Assembly (NCBI RefSeq): GCF_018531125.1
Contig: NZ_JAHDSY010000001.1
Reading direction: 5' to 3' (one strand)
Origin: Canibacter zhuwentaonis
GTDB taxonomy: Bacteria > Actinomycetota > Actinomycetes > Actinomycetales > Microbacteriaceae
Length of the DNA stretch: 64,000 bases
A program made the position numbers and the translations under genes. Below are positions 1-7,008 of this stretch, piece after piece. The stretch's first letter is position 1. Each line of letters starts with the position of its first letter. The notes beneath the pieces were generated by a model. It had not been told where the DNA came from. It saw only the letters and a list, made by a program, of their open reading frames with translations, and did no database searches.

Positions 1-99
1 GCAGCAAGCGCTACAGGCGCTAACAGTGCGGAGCAAACCCCCGCCGCAGCGCGCCACCCTCAAGCAAACCGCGCAGCAAAAACCGACGGGGCGTACTAG
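1..99 (+). CDS. C-terminal end of an upstream protein (partial)
   Basis: Frame 1 is open from the first base to a TAG at 97-99, giving a 32-residue tail rich in Ala, Thr, Asn and Arg with no recognisable domain. It ends 6 bp before rnhB and runs the same way. In many actinobacteria the gene just before rnhB is signal peptidase I (lepB), so this could be its low-complexity C-terminus, but nothing in these residues proves it. The tail resembles the Ala-rich additions in MurI, LigA and PyrR of this window. Confidence 0.55.
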   Translation, partial: AASATGANSAEQTPAAARHPQANRAAKTDGAY

Positions 100-105
100 C
101 AAACC

Positions 106-771
106 ATGACAGAAGTGTTTAATAACCGTGTTAAAAACCCGACGAGCGATTACGAGAACGAGTTGCTCGCGGTGTATGACAGGGTTATTGGTGTCGACGA
201 GGCCGGCAGGGGCGCTATCGCCGGCCCGGTTGCTGTCGGAGCGCAACTGCTCACACTAACCGAGCCACCGACTTTCCCCACCGGGCTAAGAGACTCTAAG
301 CTGCTCACACCTCGCCGTCGCGAGGCCGTCCATGAAGAACTCGCCCGCGCATCAACCGGCGCGGTGGGATTTACAAGCCCCGCCATCATTGACAGCGAGG
401 GTATTATCGCGGGTCTTGCAGCCGCCGCAATTGCCGCGCTGCGAAAACTGCTGCGCAAAAGCCCTGCGGCGCTCTTAAATGCGGTGATTCTGCTAGACGG
501 CAAACACGACTGGCTCACTCCGGCGATAACAGCAGAGTTCACAGCCGCACCCCGGGTGATTACGCGGGTTGGAGCTGACAGCGCCTGCACGGTTGTGGCG
601 GCAGCGAGCGTGCGCGTAAAAGTCGCGCGCGACCGGCTAATGTGTACCCTCGCACAAGAACTGCCAGAATACCTGTGGCAAAACAATAAGGGGTACGGCT
701 CCGCCGCCCACTATCAGGCGATAGCGGATCACGGAGTTACACCGCAACACCGCGTGAGCTGGATCCGCTAA
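106..771 (+). CDS. rnhB: Ribonuclease HII
   Basis: Cleaves the RNA strand of RNA/DNA hybrids and removes misincorporated ribonucleotides in the cytoplasm. The 221-residue product has the type 2 RNase H signature: the DEAGRG motif with Asp31-Glu32, the LLDGKHDW segment (Asp131), Asp158 in GADSACTVVAAAS, and the C-terminal NKGYGSAAH plus HR block. Length is normal for the family. The ATG at 106 follows the preceding stop by 6 bp, suggesting co-transcription. murI starts 34 bp downstream. Confidence 0.96.
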   Translation: MTEVFNNRVKNPTSDYENELLAVYDRVIGVDEAGRGAIAGPVAVGAQLLTLTEPPTFPTGLRDSKLLTPRRREAVHEELARASTGAVGFTSPAIIDSEGIIAGLAAAAIAALRKLLRKSPAALLNAVILLDGKHDWLTPAITAEFTAAPRVITRVGADSACTVVAAASVRVKVARDRLMCTLAQELPEYLWQNNKGYGSAAHYQAIADHGVTPQHRVSWIR

Positions 772-805
772 ATATTAGTACAGTCGCACAGGGTATCTTT
801 AGAGC

Positions 806-1735
806 GTGAAAAATAACCAGCTGCCGATAGGGATTTTTGACTCCGGCGTGGGCGGGCTCACCGTTGCCAGGGCGGTGCGTGACCTGCTGCCGGGTGAGTC
901 GATAAGCTACCTTGGCGATAGCGCGCGTGCGCCGTACGGGTCGCGGGCGATTAGTGAGGTGCGCGAATTTTCGCTCGAGATGCTCGATGTGCTGGTTGCG
1001 CGCGGGGTTAAAATGCTCGTGATCGCGTGTAACACCTCCTCGGCCGCGGTGCTGCGGGATGCTCACGAGAGGTATAACGTGCCAATTGTTGAGGTTATTT
1101 TACCCACTGTGCGCGCGGCTCTTGCGATAACCAAAACGGGTAGAATCGGTCTGTTGGCGACTCGCGCAACCGTGAAGTCTAATATTTATCGTGATTTTTG
1201 TGAAATTGATCGCGGCGCGAGAATTTTTGCCGAGCCTGCTCCGAAGTTTGTTGAGCTGGTTGAGGCGGGCATTACCGCAGGTAGCGAAGTTGCGCACTAC
1301 GCACAAAAATACTGCGCACCGCTGTTGGAGGCGGATGTTGACACAGTTATTCTGGGGTGCACGCACTATCCGTTTTTGCGCGGTGCTTTAAAGCGTGTGG
1401 TTGGTGATGCCGTTAATCTGGTGTCGAGTGATATTGAGACGGCCAACGAGGTATATCGCGTGCTGAGTGAGGCTGAGCTGCTGCGTGCGCCGGGGGAGTT
1501 GGGTGCGGTGCGCGCAACGGTGTTGGCGGATGTGCCGAGTCCGGCGGGAGTATTGAGTCCGGCGAGCGCATTGAGCAAGCTGGGCGAGACTGAGCTGCCG
1601 AGTGCTCTGGCAACAGCAGGTGCGCAGCCTGATCCGCCGGTTTTTGAGTGTTTCACAACGGGCCACAACGTGGCAGATTTTAAGCGCTTAGCACAGCAAA
1701 TGCTGGGCTTGCAGGTAACAGTTACGAGTATCTAG
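806..1735 (+). CDS. murI: Glutamate racemase
   Basis: Interconverts L- and D-glutamate for peptidoglycan precursor synthesis. Visible are the FDSGVGG N-terminal loop (Asp12, Ser13), the catalytic cysteine motifs ACNTSS (Cys75) and GCTHYP (Cys185), and the closing FECFTTGH block. At 309 residues it exceeds the usual 260-280; the excess is a Ser/Pro/Ala/Leu-rich low-complexity insertion at about residues 226-278, between VYRVLSEAEL and PPVFECFTTG. The start is GTG at 806. rph follows 11 bp later; the murI-rph-rdgB order is common in actinobacteria. Confidence 0.95.
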   Translation: MKNNQLPIGIFDSGVGGLTVARAVRDLLPGESISYLGDSARAPYGSRAISEVREFSLEMLDVLVARGVKMLVIACNTSSAAVLRDAHERYNVPIVEVILPTVRAALAITKTGRIGLLATRATVKSNIYRDFCEIDRGARIFAEPAPKFVELVEAGITAGSEVAHYAQKYCAPLLEADVDTVILGCTHYPFLRGALKRVVGDAVNLVSSDIETANEVYRVLSEAELLRAPGELGAVRATVLADVPSPAGVLSPASALSKLGETELPSALATAGAQPDPPVFECFTTGHNVADFKRLAQQMLGLQVTVTSI

Positions 1736-1746
1736 AGAGGCAGAAA

Positions 1747-2487
1747 ATGGCAGAAAACACGGTAATGCGCGCTGCTGGCAGGGCGCTGCACGAAATGCGC
1801 GAGGTTAAAATTGAGCGCGGTTGGAGCACGCAGGCAGAGGGTTCGTGCCTGATCAGCTATGGCAACACCAGGGTGCTCTGCACAGCGAGTTTTATCGCGG
1901 GAGTGCCGCGCTGGCGGGCAAACTCTAAGCAGGGCTGGGTTACTGCGGAGTATGCGATGCTGCCGCGCGCAACTTCTGAGCGGATGCCGCGCGAGTCGGT
2001 GAAGGGTAAAATTGGCGGCAGAACCCATGAGATCTCACGCCTTGTTGCGCGCAGCTTGCGGGCGGTTGTTGATCTGTCAGCTCTTGGCGAAAACACGATA
2101 ACCGTTGACTGCGACGTTTTGCAGGCCGACGGGGGTACACGCACTGCGGCGATAACCGGCGCGTTTGTTGCGCTGGCCGATGCTGTTGAGTGTGCCAAGG
2201 GTGAAAAACTGGTGCGTAAAAACGCGACCGTGATTAAAGACTCTGTTGCCGCGGTTTCGGTGGGAATTGTTGACGGGGTTGTGATGGTGGATCTGACCTA
2301 TGCTGAAGACAGTGCCGCTTTTACCGACATGAATGTGGTGATTACCGGGAGCGGGGAGCTTGTTGAAGTGCAGGGAACAGCCGAGCGGGAGCCGTTTACG
2401 AGAGCGCAGCTGCATAAGATGCTGGATTTAGCAGAATCCGCTGTGGTTTCGGTGCGCGAGGCGCAGCTGCGAGCTTTGGAAGGGTAA
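1747..2487 (+). CDS. rph: Ribonuclease PH
   Basis: Phosphorolytic 3'-5' exoribonuclease that trims tRNA 3' ends. The 246-residue sequence carries the family signatures QGWVTAEYAMLPRAT, GRTHEISRLVARSLRAVVD (the phosphate-binding arginine region), and DCDVLQADGGTRTAAITGA, in order and at the expected spacing. It ends with the usual C-terminal helix. It lies in a murI-rph-rdgB cluster, 11 bp after murI and 4 bp before rdgB, so the three are probably translated from one message. Confidence 0.97.
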   Translation: MAENTVMRAAGRALHEMREVKIERGWSTQAEGSCLISYGNTRVLCTASFIAGVPRWRANSKQGWVTAEYAMLPRATSERMPRESVKGKIGGRTHEISRLVARSLRAVVDLSALGENTITVDCDVLQADGGTRTAAITGAFVALADAVECAKGEKLVRKNATVIKDSVAAVSVGIVDGVVMVDLTYAEDSAAFTDMNVVITGSGELVEVQGTAEREPFTRAQLHKMLDLAESAVVSVREAQLRALEG

Positions 2488-2491
2488 CAGC

Positions 2492-3097
2492 GTGACACGC
2501 GAGATTATTTTAGCAACCGGCAACGCGCACAAAGTGCAAGAGATTTCTGCGATTTTGGGCGCTGTTTTGCCGGGGGTGAGCGTTGCCGGATATGCGGATG
2601 CGCAGCCGGCAGAAACAGGGGTTACTTTTTGTGAGAACGCACTTATTAAGGCACGCGCCGCTGCTCTGGTAACCGGTAAAATGAGTATTGCCGATGACAG
2701 CGGAATTGCGGTGGATGTTTTAGGTGGCGCACCCGGGATTTTTTCTGCCCGCTGGGCGGGTAAGAACAGCTCAGATAAAAACAATCTAGAGCTGCTGTTA
2801 CAGCAGCTGCAAGATATTGTGCCTAAGTCGCGCGGTGCTGAGTTTGTGTGCGCGGCGGCTGTTGTGCAGCCTTTAGCGGACGGGCAACTGTTTGAGCGCT
2901 GCGTTGTTGGACGCTGGCGTGGGGTCCTGCTTGACGCGCCGCGCGGTGGCGCGGGGTTTGGGTATGATCCGATTTTTTGCCCTGAGGGTTACAGTGTTTC
3001 TGCGGCGGAGCTTGATGGACGCTTAAAAAATCAGCTCAGTCACAGACGGAAAGCTTTTAATCTACTCGCTGCCGAGTTGCAGCAGTTGCTCGCGTAG
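2492..3097 (+). CDS. rdgB: XTP/dITP diphosphatase (non-canonical purine NTP pyrophosphatase)
   Basis: Hydrolyses ITP, XTP and their deoxy forms to monophosphates, keeping deaminated purines out of nucleic acids. The 201-residue protein opens with ILATGNAHKVQEI (the Ham1 T/SxNxxK signature), continues with GVTFCENALIKA, IADDSGIAVDVLGGAPGIFSARWAG, and GYDPIF, and ends with LSHRRKA. All family blocks are present. GTG start at 2492. A bidirectional terminator lies 91 bp downstream. Confidence 0.96.
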   Translation: MTREIILATGNAHKVQEISAILGAVLPGVSVAGYADAQPAETGVTFCENALIKARAAALVTGKMSIADDSGIAVDVLGGAPGIFSARWAGKNSSDKNNLELLLQQLQDIVPKSRGAEFVCAAAVVQPLADGQLFERCVVGRWRGVLLDAPRGGAGFGYDPIFCPEGYSVSAAELDGRLKNQLSHRRKAFNLLAAELQQLLA

Positions 3098-3147
3098 CGT
3101 GTTGCGTGTTTACGGCTGAGCCGGTTACTGTTTTGCGCACTGTTTGC

Positions 3148-3157
3148 GGGGGGGGGG
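3148..3157. repeat. Poly-G tract (10 G)
   Basis: A run of ten consecutive G residues sits in the gap between rdgB and its terminator. It is outside any gene, so slippage here would not change a protein. It could be transcribed as the 3' UTR of rdgB. Confidence 0.8.
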
Positions 3158-3187
3158 TCTGTGCTGCTGTTAAGTTGTGTTTAAAAC

Positions 3188-3228
3188 AAGTTAGGCTCGG
3201 GGTGATTTATACGCCCCGAGCCTAACTT
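3188..3228. terminator. Bidirectional rho-independent terminator
   Basis: A 15-bp perfect inverted repeat (AAGTTAGGCTCGGGG / CCCCGAGCCTAACTT) surrounds an 11-nt loop. On the plus strand it is followed by TTCTGTTTT, and on the minus strand by CTTGTTTT-like sequence. It separates the convergent rdgB and the small His-rich gene and can serve both. Confidence 0.88.
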
Positions 3229-3242
3229 TCTGTTTTGAGCTT

Positions 3243-3401
3243 TTAGTGCTCGTCGTAGTGGTCACCGTGCGCTGCGTGGCGGTGTCCGTCGTGCAGATAG
3301 TCAATGTGATCATCGTGTGGCACAGCCTTGTGGCCGCATGTTTTGCCGTGCTCGTGATCGGTTACTGTATGCTCTCCGGTAACGTGCTTTTCTTCTGACA
3401 T
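3243..3401 (-). CDS. Small histidine-rich protein (putative metal binder)
   Basis: A 52-residue ORF, with 12 His spread along it, one Cys (in TCGHKAVPH) and many Asp/Glu. It ends in HGDHYDEH. Short proteins of this look occur in actinobacteria, often near zinc uptake or Fur/Zur genes, which suggests zinc or other transition-metal buffering; no function is proven. A strong Shine-Dalgarno AAGGAG sits about 5 nt upstream of the ATG, and the gene ends at the shared terminator. A perfect palindrome (GCGCGAAC-A-GTTCGCGC) lies 20 bp upstream of the start and could be its operator. No metal transporter is adjacent. Confidence 0.82.
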   Translation of the reverse strand: MSEEKHVTGEHTVTDHEHGKTCGHKAVPHDDHIDYLHDGHRHAAHGDHYDEH

Positions 3402-3420
3402 TTCTACTCCTTAGGGTTTG

Positions 3421-3437
3421 GCGCGAACAGTTCGCGC
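3421..3437. promoter_or_regulatory. Palindrome upstream of the His-rich gene
   Basis: GCGCGAAC, a central A, then GTTCGCGC: a perfect 8-bp inverted repeat 20 bp upstream of the His-rich gene start. Position and symmetry suit a repressor site. The half-site resembles the actinobacterial LexA half (CGAAC), but the spacer is 1 nt instead of 4, so it is not a normal SOS box. Confidence 0.4.
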
Positions 3438-3601
3438 AATTGCCTTACTGAATAATTAAGCCACACTCTCTGATCCGGGGGCAAGTTATAGTTGATGATT
3501 ATAGTTATCGTTAGCAGTTAGTGCTAGGTGTTGTGTTCGTTCAGTGTTTTTGTGTGCTGTGCGTTCGCAGTGATTGCGCTGTGTTTGCCAGATAGCCGCG
3601 T

Positions 3602-3637
3602 GCGCTTGTGTTCGCGCTTGTGTTCGTGGCTGTGTCC
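3602..3637. repeat. Short tandem repeat (12-bp unit)
   Basis: GCGCTTGTGTTC occurs twice in direct succession (3602-3625) followed by a diverged third copy, GTGGCTGTGTCC. The repeat lies in the roughly 300-bp gap between the His-rich gene and tRNA-Leu. Apart from this repeat and the palindrome at 3421, I see no gene in that gap. Confidence 0.75.
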
Positions 3638-3709
3638 GGCAATATTCCACCCGATGCGGCACTAACTGGTGATTTGGATTTTAACTCGTTTTAGAGTAGA
3701 CTTTTCTGT

Positions 3710-3794
3710 GCGGGTGTGGTGGAATTGGTAGACACGCAGGATTTAGGTTCCTGTGCTGCAAGGCGTGAGAGTTCAAGTCTCTTCACCCGCACCA
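3710..3794 (+). tRNA. tRNA-Leu (anticodon UAG)
   Basis: A class II cloverleaf with acceptor GCGGGTG pairing CACCCGC, D-arm GGTGGAATTGGTAGACAC, anticodon stem CAGGA/TCCTG with loop TTTAGGT (anticodon TAG), a long variable arm, T-arm GAGTTCAAGTCTC and an encoded CCA at 3792-3794. It reads CUN leucine codons. Its 3' side faces an AT-rich accessory-looking cassette. Confidence 0.97.
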
Positions 3795-3915
3795 CTTAAA
3801 GTTTTTAAGTCCTTTAGTGTTTTATTGTGACATATATCTTGAATATTGATTTCAGTGATGTGCTGGTGTTGTATTAGTTTTCACAATATCGTTATGTAAT
3901 CGTTGCGTTTTTCGC

Positions 3916-3945
3916 TTGACTTGGCTTTTCTGATCATATTATTCT
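3916..3945 (+). promoter_or_regulatory. Sigma-70-like promoter of the AT-rich cassette
   Basis: TTGACT at 3916-3921 and TATTCT at 3940-3945 with an 18-bp spacer form a fair -35/-10 pair. Transcription would begin inside or just after the DnaA-box palindrome (3945-3975), so a protein bound there could block or modulate initiation. Confidence 0.5.
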
Positions 3946-3975
3946 GTGGATAACTGAGAATCTCAGTTATCCACA
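3945..3975. promoter_or_regulatory. 31-bp perfect palindrome of two DnaA boxes
   Basis: TGTGGATAACTGAGA, a central A, then TCTCAGTTATCCACA: 15-bp arms with no mismatch. Each end is the exact consensus DnaA box (TTATCCACA), inverted to one another. It lies between the promoter and the ribosome-binding site of the 3994 gene. It could be a DnaA-responsive operator, a DnaA titration site, or an operator for another dimeric regulator that happens to share the sequence. In RNA it would fold as a leader hairpin without a U-tract. Confidence 0.75.
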
Positions 3976-3993
3976 ACTAGAAGGATATATAAA

Positions 3994-4458
3994 ATGATGA
4001 AGTTTAGTCTATCAAAGAGTGTGGTTACGGGGCTTCTCACCGGGGCTCTTGTTTTTACTGTACCTCTGAATATGGCTCAAGCAAGTGAGAATTATCAGAC
4101 TCACGTTGCAGTGCTTGAAAATCTGACGATAAATGAGTTGAGTGATGATAAATTTTTGATCTCTAACGGGAAAGAAAGCTATATTGTCACTCTGGATCAA
4201 GACTTAAATCCTAAGTCAGTTCAAACTCTTGAGGCTACTGGGTATAGCAGATCGGTAAGCTCGATTACTGCCCAAGAACTAGACGGACGTGCTATATGTC
4301 GTGCGGCCATGAGAGTTGCAACTCAGCTACATCTTAGAGGATGGGTAGCCGCTATAGGACTAACTGCAAGTATGGGAGCAGTTGGCGCAACTATAGCTGC
4401 TATTATTTATGCCGGTGGTACTATGGGTTTTCTTTTGTGGTTGAGGAGTAAATGCTAA
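3994..4458 (+). CDS. Secreted two-cysteine protein with hydrophobic C-terminal segment (unknown; bacteriocin-like)
   Basis: I do not recognise the family. The 154-residue product has an N-terminal signal peptide (KSVV..., hydrophobic core, AQA cleavage site near residue 30), a polar middle (31-98), and a C-terminal module at about 99-154 bounded by Cys102 and Cys154. That module holds basic residues (Arg99, Arg103, Arg107, Arg115) and then a Gly/Ala-rich hydrophobic stretch (116-150). A leader plus a small, basic, hydrophobic, Cys-framed tail is reminiscent of a bacteriocin precursor, which is inference only. The Shine-Dalgarno AGAAGGA precedes the ATG by 7 nt. The region is AT-rich (about 40% G+C in a sampled line). 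The stop overlaps the start of a membrane protein gene that could confer immunity. Confidence 0.8.
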   Translation: MMKFSLSKSVVTGLLTGALVFTVPLNMAQASENYQTHVAVLENLTINELSDDKFLISNGKESYIVTLDQDLNPKSVQTLEATGYSRSVSSITAQELDGRAICRAAMRVATQLHLRGWVAAIGLTASMGAVGATIAAIIYAGGTMGFLLWLRSKC

Positions 4459-4850
4459 TGTCTAAGAGGAGTAAAGTTCTTATAGTCATTGCCGCAATAG
4501 CTGTTGTTGCGCTTGGATCTGCTGTAGCTCTCTGGAGTGTTGGCAAACTCCTGGAAGGCTCCATAGTCTGCTTGGCTGCGGGCACTGTTGTTGTAGCATT
4601 GCTTTTAATCTACAAGCCAGATGCGGGGCAAACGGAAAACCAGATTTCGCGCAATCGCAATATTATTTCAGCGGCTCTAGCTCTCTTAGGTCTGAGCGGT
4701 GTTGTTGTCGCACTGTTTTTACGAAGCAACGAAGTGCTATCTGAGATACTTCTTGAGTTAGGCCTTGGATTCTTGGTCGTTGGCTTAATTGTTCCATTCT
4801 TCTTCACGGTTATCAAACCAATGGTAATCAACGGAAAGACTAGCCGGTAA
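4458..4850 (+). CDS. Four-helix membrane protein (unknown; possible immunity partner)
   Basis: No family recognised. The 130-residue protein has four predicted membrane helices at about residues 5-26, 32-51, 66-86 and 92-116, a basic start (MSKRSK) and a basic end. I chose the ATG at 4458, which overlaps the preceding TAA by one base and lies about 9 nt after GAGGAG; an ATG at 4452 in the same frame is too close to that site. Translational coupling to the secreted protein implies a joint role, for example self-protection or export. The pair ends at a strong terminator. Confidence 0.8.
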   Translation: MSKRSKVLIVIAAIAVVALGSAVALWSVGKLLEGSIVCLAAGTVVVALLLIYKPDAGQTENQISRNRNIISAALALLGLSGVVVALFLRSNEVLSEILLELGLGFLVVGLIVPFFFTVIKPMVINGKTSR

Positions 4851-4855
4851 CACAA

Positions 4856-4895
4856 AAAACCTCTGGAGTTCTTAACCAAGAGCTCCAGAGGTTTT
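4856..4895. terminator. Bidirectional rho-independent terminator
   Basis: AAAACCTCTGGAG and CTCCAGAGGTTTT form a 13-bp perfect stem whose A/T ends give a U-tract on both strands. It closes the AT-rich cassette and the convergent frameshifted gene. Confidence 0.9.
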
Positions 4896-4911
4896 CTAGT
4901 TGCGATAGTGT

Positions 4912-5551
4912 TTACTCAGCACCGGATAGTTTGAGCATTTCCAGGTGTGTTTTAAGCACCTCTTCTAGCACGCTATCCGCTGGCAGTGCATCCGTCGCGA
5001 TTCTTTCGCGCATAGCGGTTTTGAGCCGCGCCAAATCTATATCCTGCGGCTGCTTATAGTAGCCGAGTGCGAGCATTGACTTTTCAAAGGCGTTAACGGT
5101 GCTCGGCTGTAATCCGTGGCGGATCAAACAGATAGGGTAACTGTTCAATTGCAGGCGATCAGCCAGCTCAACTATCGCCTGTATCGCCCAAGAAAGCTCG
5201 ACTTCTTTTTCGTTGCTGTAGGTGTCTGCTGCTAGACCTGACATTTTAAGCTCCTTAAATAGTGGGGGCGTGGTGCCCGTGTAGGCTGCGAGTAGACTGC
5301 TAACAGTGTGTTTGTTAATGTCGATCTCGCGCCCTAGCGTTTTGGAAACACGAGCGGATGTCAATTCGTGTGCCCGCTCACAAGAGATGCTGTTGTTAGC
5401 GGCGCACACTGTGCTTATAAACGCTGCCGCGATCACCGGCTCAACATGGTTTTTTAACGAGTATTATCGCAAAAGAATTGTGTGCAGCCGCTGTTGCAAT
5501 ATCGGCGATAGCGTTTTTAAGCCACGAAAGTTTAACCGCGCTAATGATCAT
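4912..5551 (-). pseudogene. Frameshifted protein of unknown function
   Basis: Two reading frames appear to be one gene. The first begins at ATG 5551 after a strong Shine-Dalgarno (GGAAGGAG) and runs 36 residues to a TGA at 5441-5443. The second, 174 residues from GTG 5436 to 4912, has no good ribosome-binding site and stays open back into the first. The frames meet at a run of six A (minus strand, 5450-5455), where gaining or losing one base would join them into a protein of about 210 residues. The product looks soluble and helical; I do not recognise it. It may be a pseudogene, a phase-variable gene or a site of programmed slippage. Confidence 0.6.
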
Positions 5552-5601
5552 TTCACTCCTTCCTGTGACGAAGTTTCCTCTATGATTGCAGATGTTTCTG
5601 A

Positions 5602-6222
5602 CTAATCCATATAATCTAATCCGCGCGCTATTAGCGCATCGCCCGTGTTTTCGGCGTATGCCACGGTTGCAATAATTAGCGGAATTAATAACCGCCAGGG
5701 CACAATGCGCAGTCCGCGCGCGGTGGCCGCCGTTTTTAGCTCCTGCCAGCTATCCATAATCGTGGGAATTGAGCGGATCATTAGCGCGAGCGCGAGCCCG
5801 ATCCGCTGTGGGCAAAGCCCGACATATTTAAGCGGCGTGCAGAGCTTAACAAAACCATCAATTATTGTGGGCATGGGAGTTGTGAAAAGCAGGATTTTTG
5901 CGGCAAAAATCATAGTTAACAGGGTTAAAACAGTGTCTGCGCCGGTGATTATTTTGCCGGTGACCGCGTAATAGATGCTTAGAATGAGGAGTAGCGGGGT
6001 GAGTGTTTTTAGCGCGTGACCCCATGTGCGCGCGGGGATTTTTGCGAGCGCGCCGACGACTAGCACGAGCGTGAGCGCTATTAAGCTGAAAATCCAGCTG
6101 TTCGTGGCGGTTAAAAACACGCTCAGGAAGAGTGCGATAATTGCTTTCAACGCTAGCGGGCAACTGTGCACAACTGTTGTTAGCGGATGATAAGCGCCGA
6201 AAAGATTATTGCTGGTGCTCAT
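5602..6222 (-). CDS. bioN: ECF transporter T component, biotin type (BioN)
   Basis: Transmembrane coupling subunit (EcfT) that links the ATPase to the substrate-binding protein BioY for biotin uptake. The 206-residue protein has about five hydrophobic helices and the two EcfT coupling motifs with Ala-Arg-Gly: ATARGLR near residue 169 and ARGLDY at the C-terminus. The start overlaps the end of bioM by 17 bp, so the two are translationally coupled. Gene order bioY-bioM-bioN matches a dedicated biotin ECF system. Confidence 0.92.
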   Translation of the reverse strand: MSTSNNLFGAYHPLTTVVHSCPLALKAIIALFLSVFLTATNSWIFSLIALTLVLVVGALAKIPARTWGHALKTLTPLLLILSIYYAVTGKIITGADTVLTLLTMIFAAKILLFTTPMPTIIDGFVKLCTPLKYVGLCPQRIGLALALMIRSIPTIMDSWQELKTAATARGLRIVPWRLLIPLIIATVAYAENTGDALIARGLDYMD

Positions 6223-6934
6223 GGTTTCCTCCCGGGGCTGTGGGAAAATCGGTGGCGCACCAGCTTTTATAAGCAGAGATTATAGATGTCGCTGGTCCCT
6301 GAGCTATTATCCGCCCATCGTGAATTACAACCGCCGCGTCGCAGGTCGCGGCGAGTTCAAGATCGTGAGTTGCAATTACCAGCTGCTGCGGCAGTGTTTT
6401 AAGCAGTCTAATAAGCGCTGTTTTGTGTCGCAGATCCAGCAGGGTTGTTGGCTCATCTAACAGCAGTACTTGCGGATCCGCCGCCAAAACAGCAGCCAAC
6501 GCCACCAGTTGTTTTTCGCCGCTCGACAGGCTGTGCACCGAGTCAAAAGCCCGATGCTCAACCCCGCGTTCAGCCAGCGCATTGAGCGCAGCGGTGCGGC
6601 GCGCCCGCTTGTTTTTGATGTGCTGCAGAGACAGCTCGACGTCTTCAACTGCGGTTGGCATAATCAGCTGCGCGGCGGGGTTTGCAAAGAGCATTCCCAC
6701 GTGCTTGCGCACCTCGTGCAGGTGATCGGGGACGCTGATTCCGTGCACGGTCGCGTCGCCCGAACTGAGCTGCGCAAGCCCGTTAAAGAGCCGTAAAAAG
6801 GTTGATTTTCTCGACCCGTTAAGCCCCAGTACGGCGGTGCGGCGCGAGGTAAGCTCTGCTGTTGCGCCGTGCAGAATCGTGCTCTCTGCTGTGCCTGTGT
6901 TAACCGTGACGGTTGCGCGGTGTGTTTTAAGCAC
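6206..6934 (-). CDS. bioM: ECF transporter ATPase, biotin type (BioM), altered P-loop
   Basis: ATP-binding subunit of the biotin ECF transporter. Visible are Walker A at residues 37-44, the Q-loop region (FANPAAQLIMP), signature LSSGEKQ, Walker B VLLLDEPTT, the D-loop LLDLR and switch His (ATHDLE). Walker A reads GLNGSRKS: the invariant Gly before Lys is Arg (codon AGA at 6809-6811), which should impair ATP binding. I take GTG 6934 as the start because family members begin about there; the frame is open back to 7075 inside bioY. Downstream bioN overlaps by 17 bp. Confidence 0.85.
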   Translation of the reverse strand: MLKTHRATVTVNTGTAESTILHGATAELTSRRTAVLGLNGSRKSTFLRLFNGLAQLSSGDATVHGISVPDHLHEVRKHVGMLFANPAAQLIMPTAVEDVELSLQHIKNKRARRTAALNALAERGVEHRAFDSVHSLSSGEKQLVALAAVLAADPQVLLLDEPTTLLDLRHKTALIRLLKTLPQQLVIATHDLELAATCDAAVVIHDGRIIAQGPATSIISAYKSWCATDFPTAPGGNHEHQQ

Positions 6935-7008
6935 CCTCGCGGCTGTAAAGTTTGCCGGCGGGAGTGCCGGCTTGCGCCCGGCGCTAAAAAACGACACGCA
7001 CGTAAACG

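Noticed and set aside
3945..3975. Replication origin
   Set aside because: Two DnaA boxes only, no AT-rich unwinding element cluster, and no dnaA/dnaN/rnpA/gyr neighbours.
3771..4912. tRNA-Leu attachment site with a duplicated tRNA 3' end
   Set aside because: I found no second copy of the tRNA 3' segment flanking the cassette and no integrase gene.
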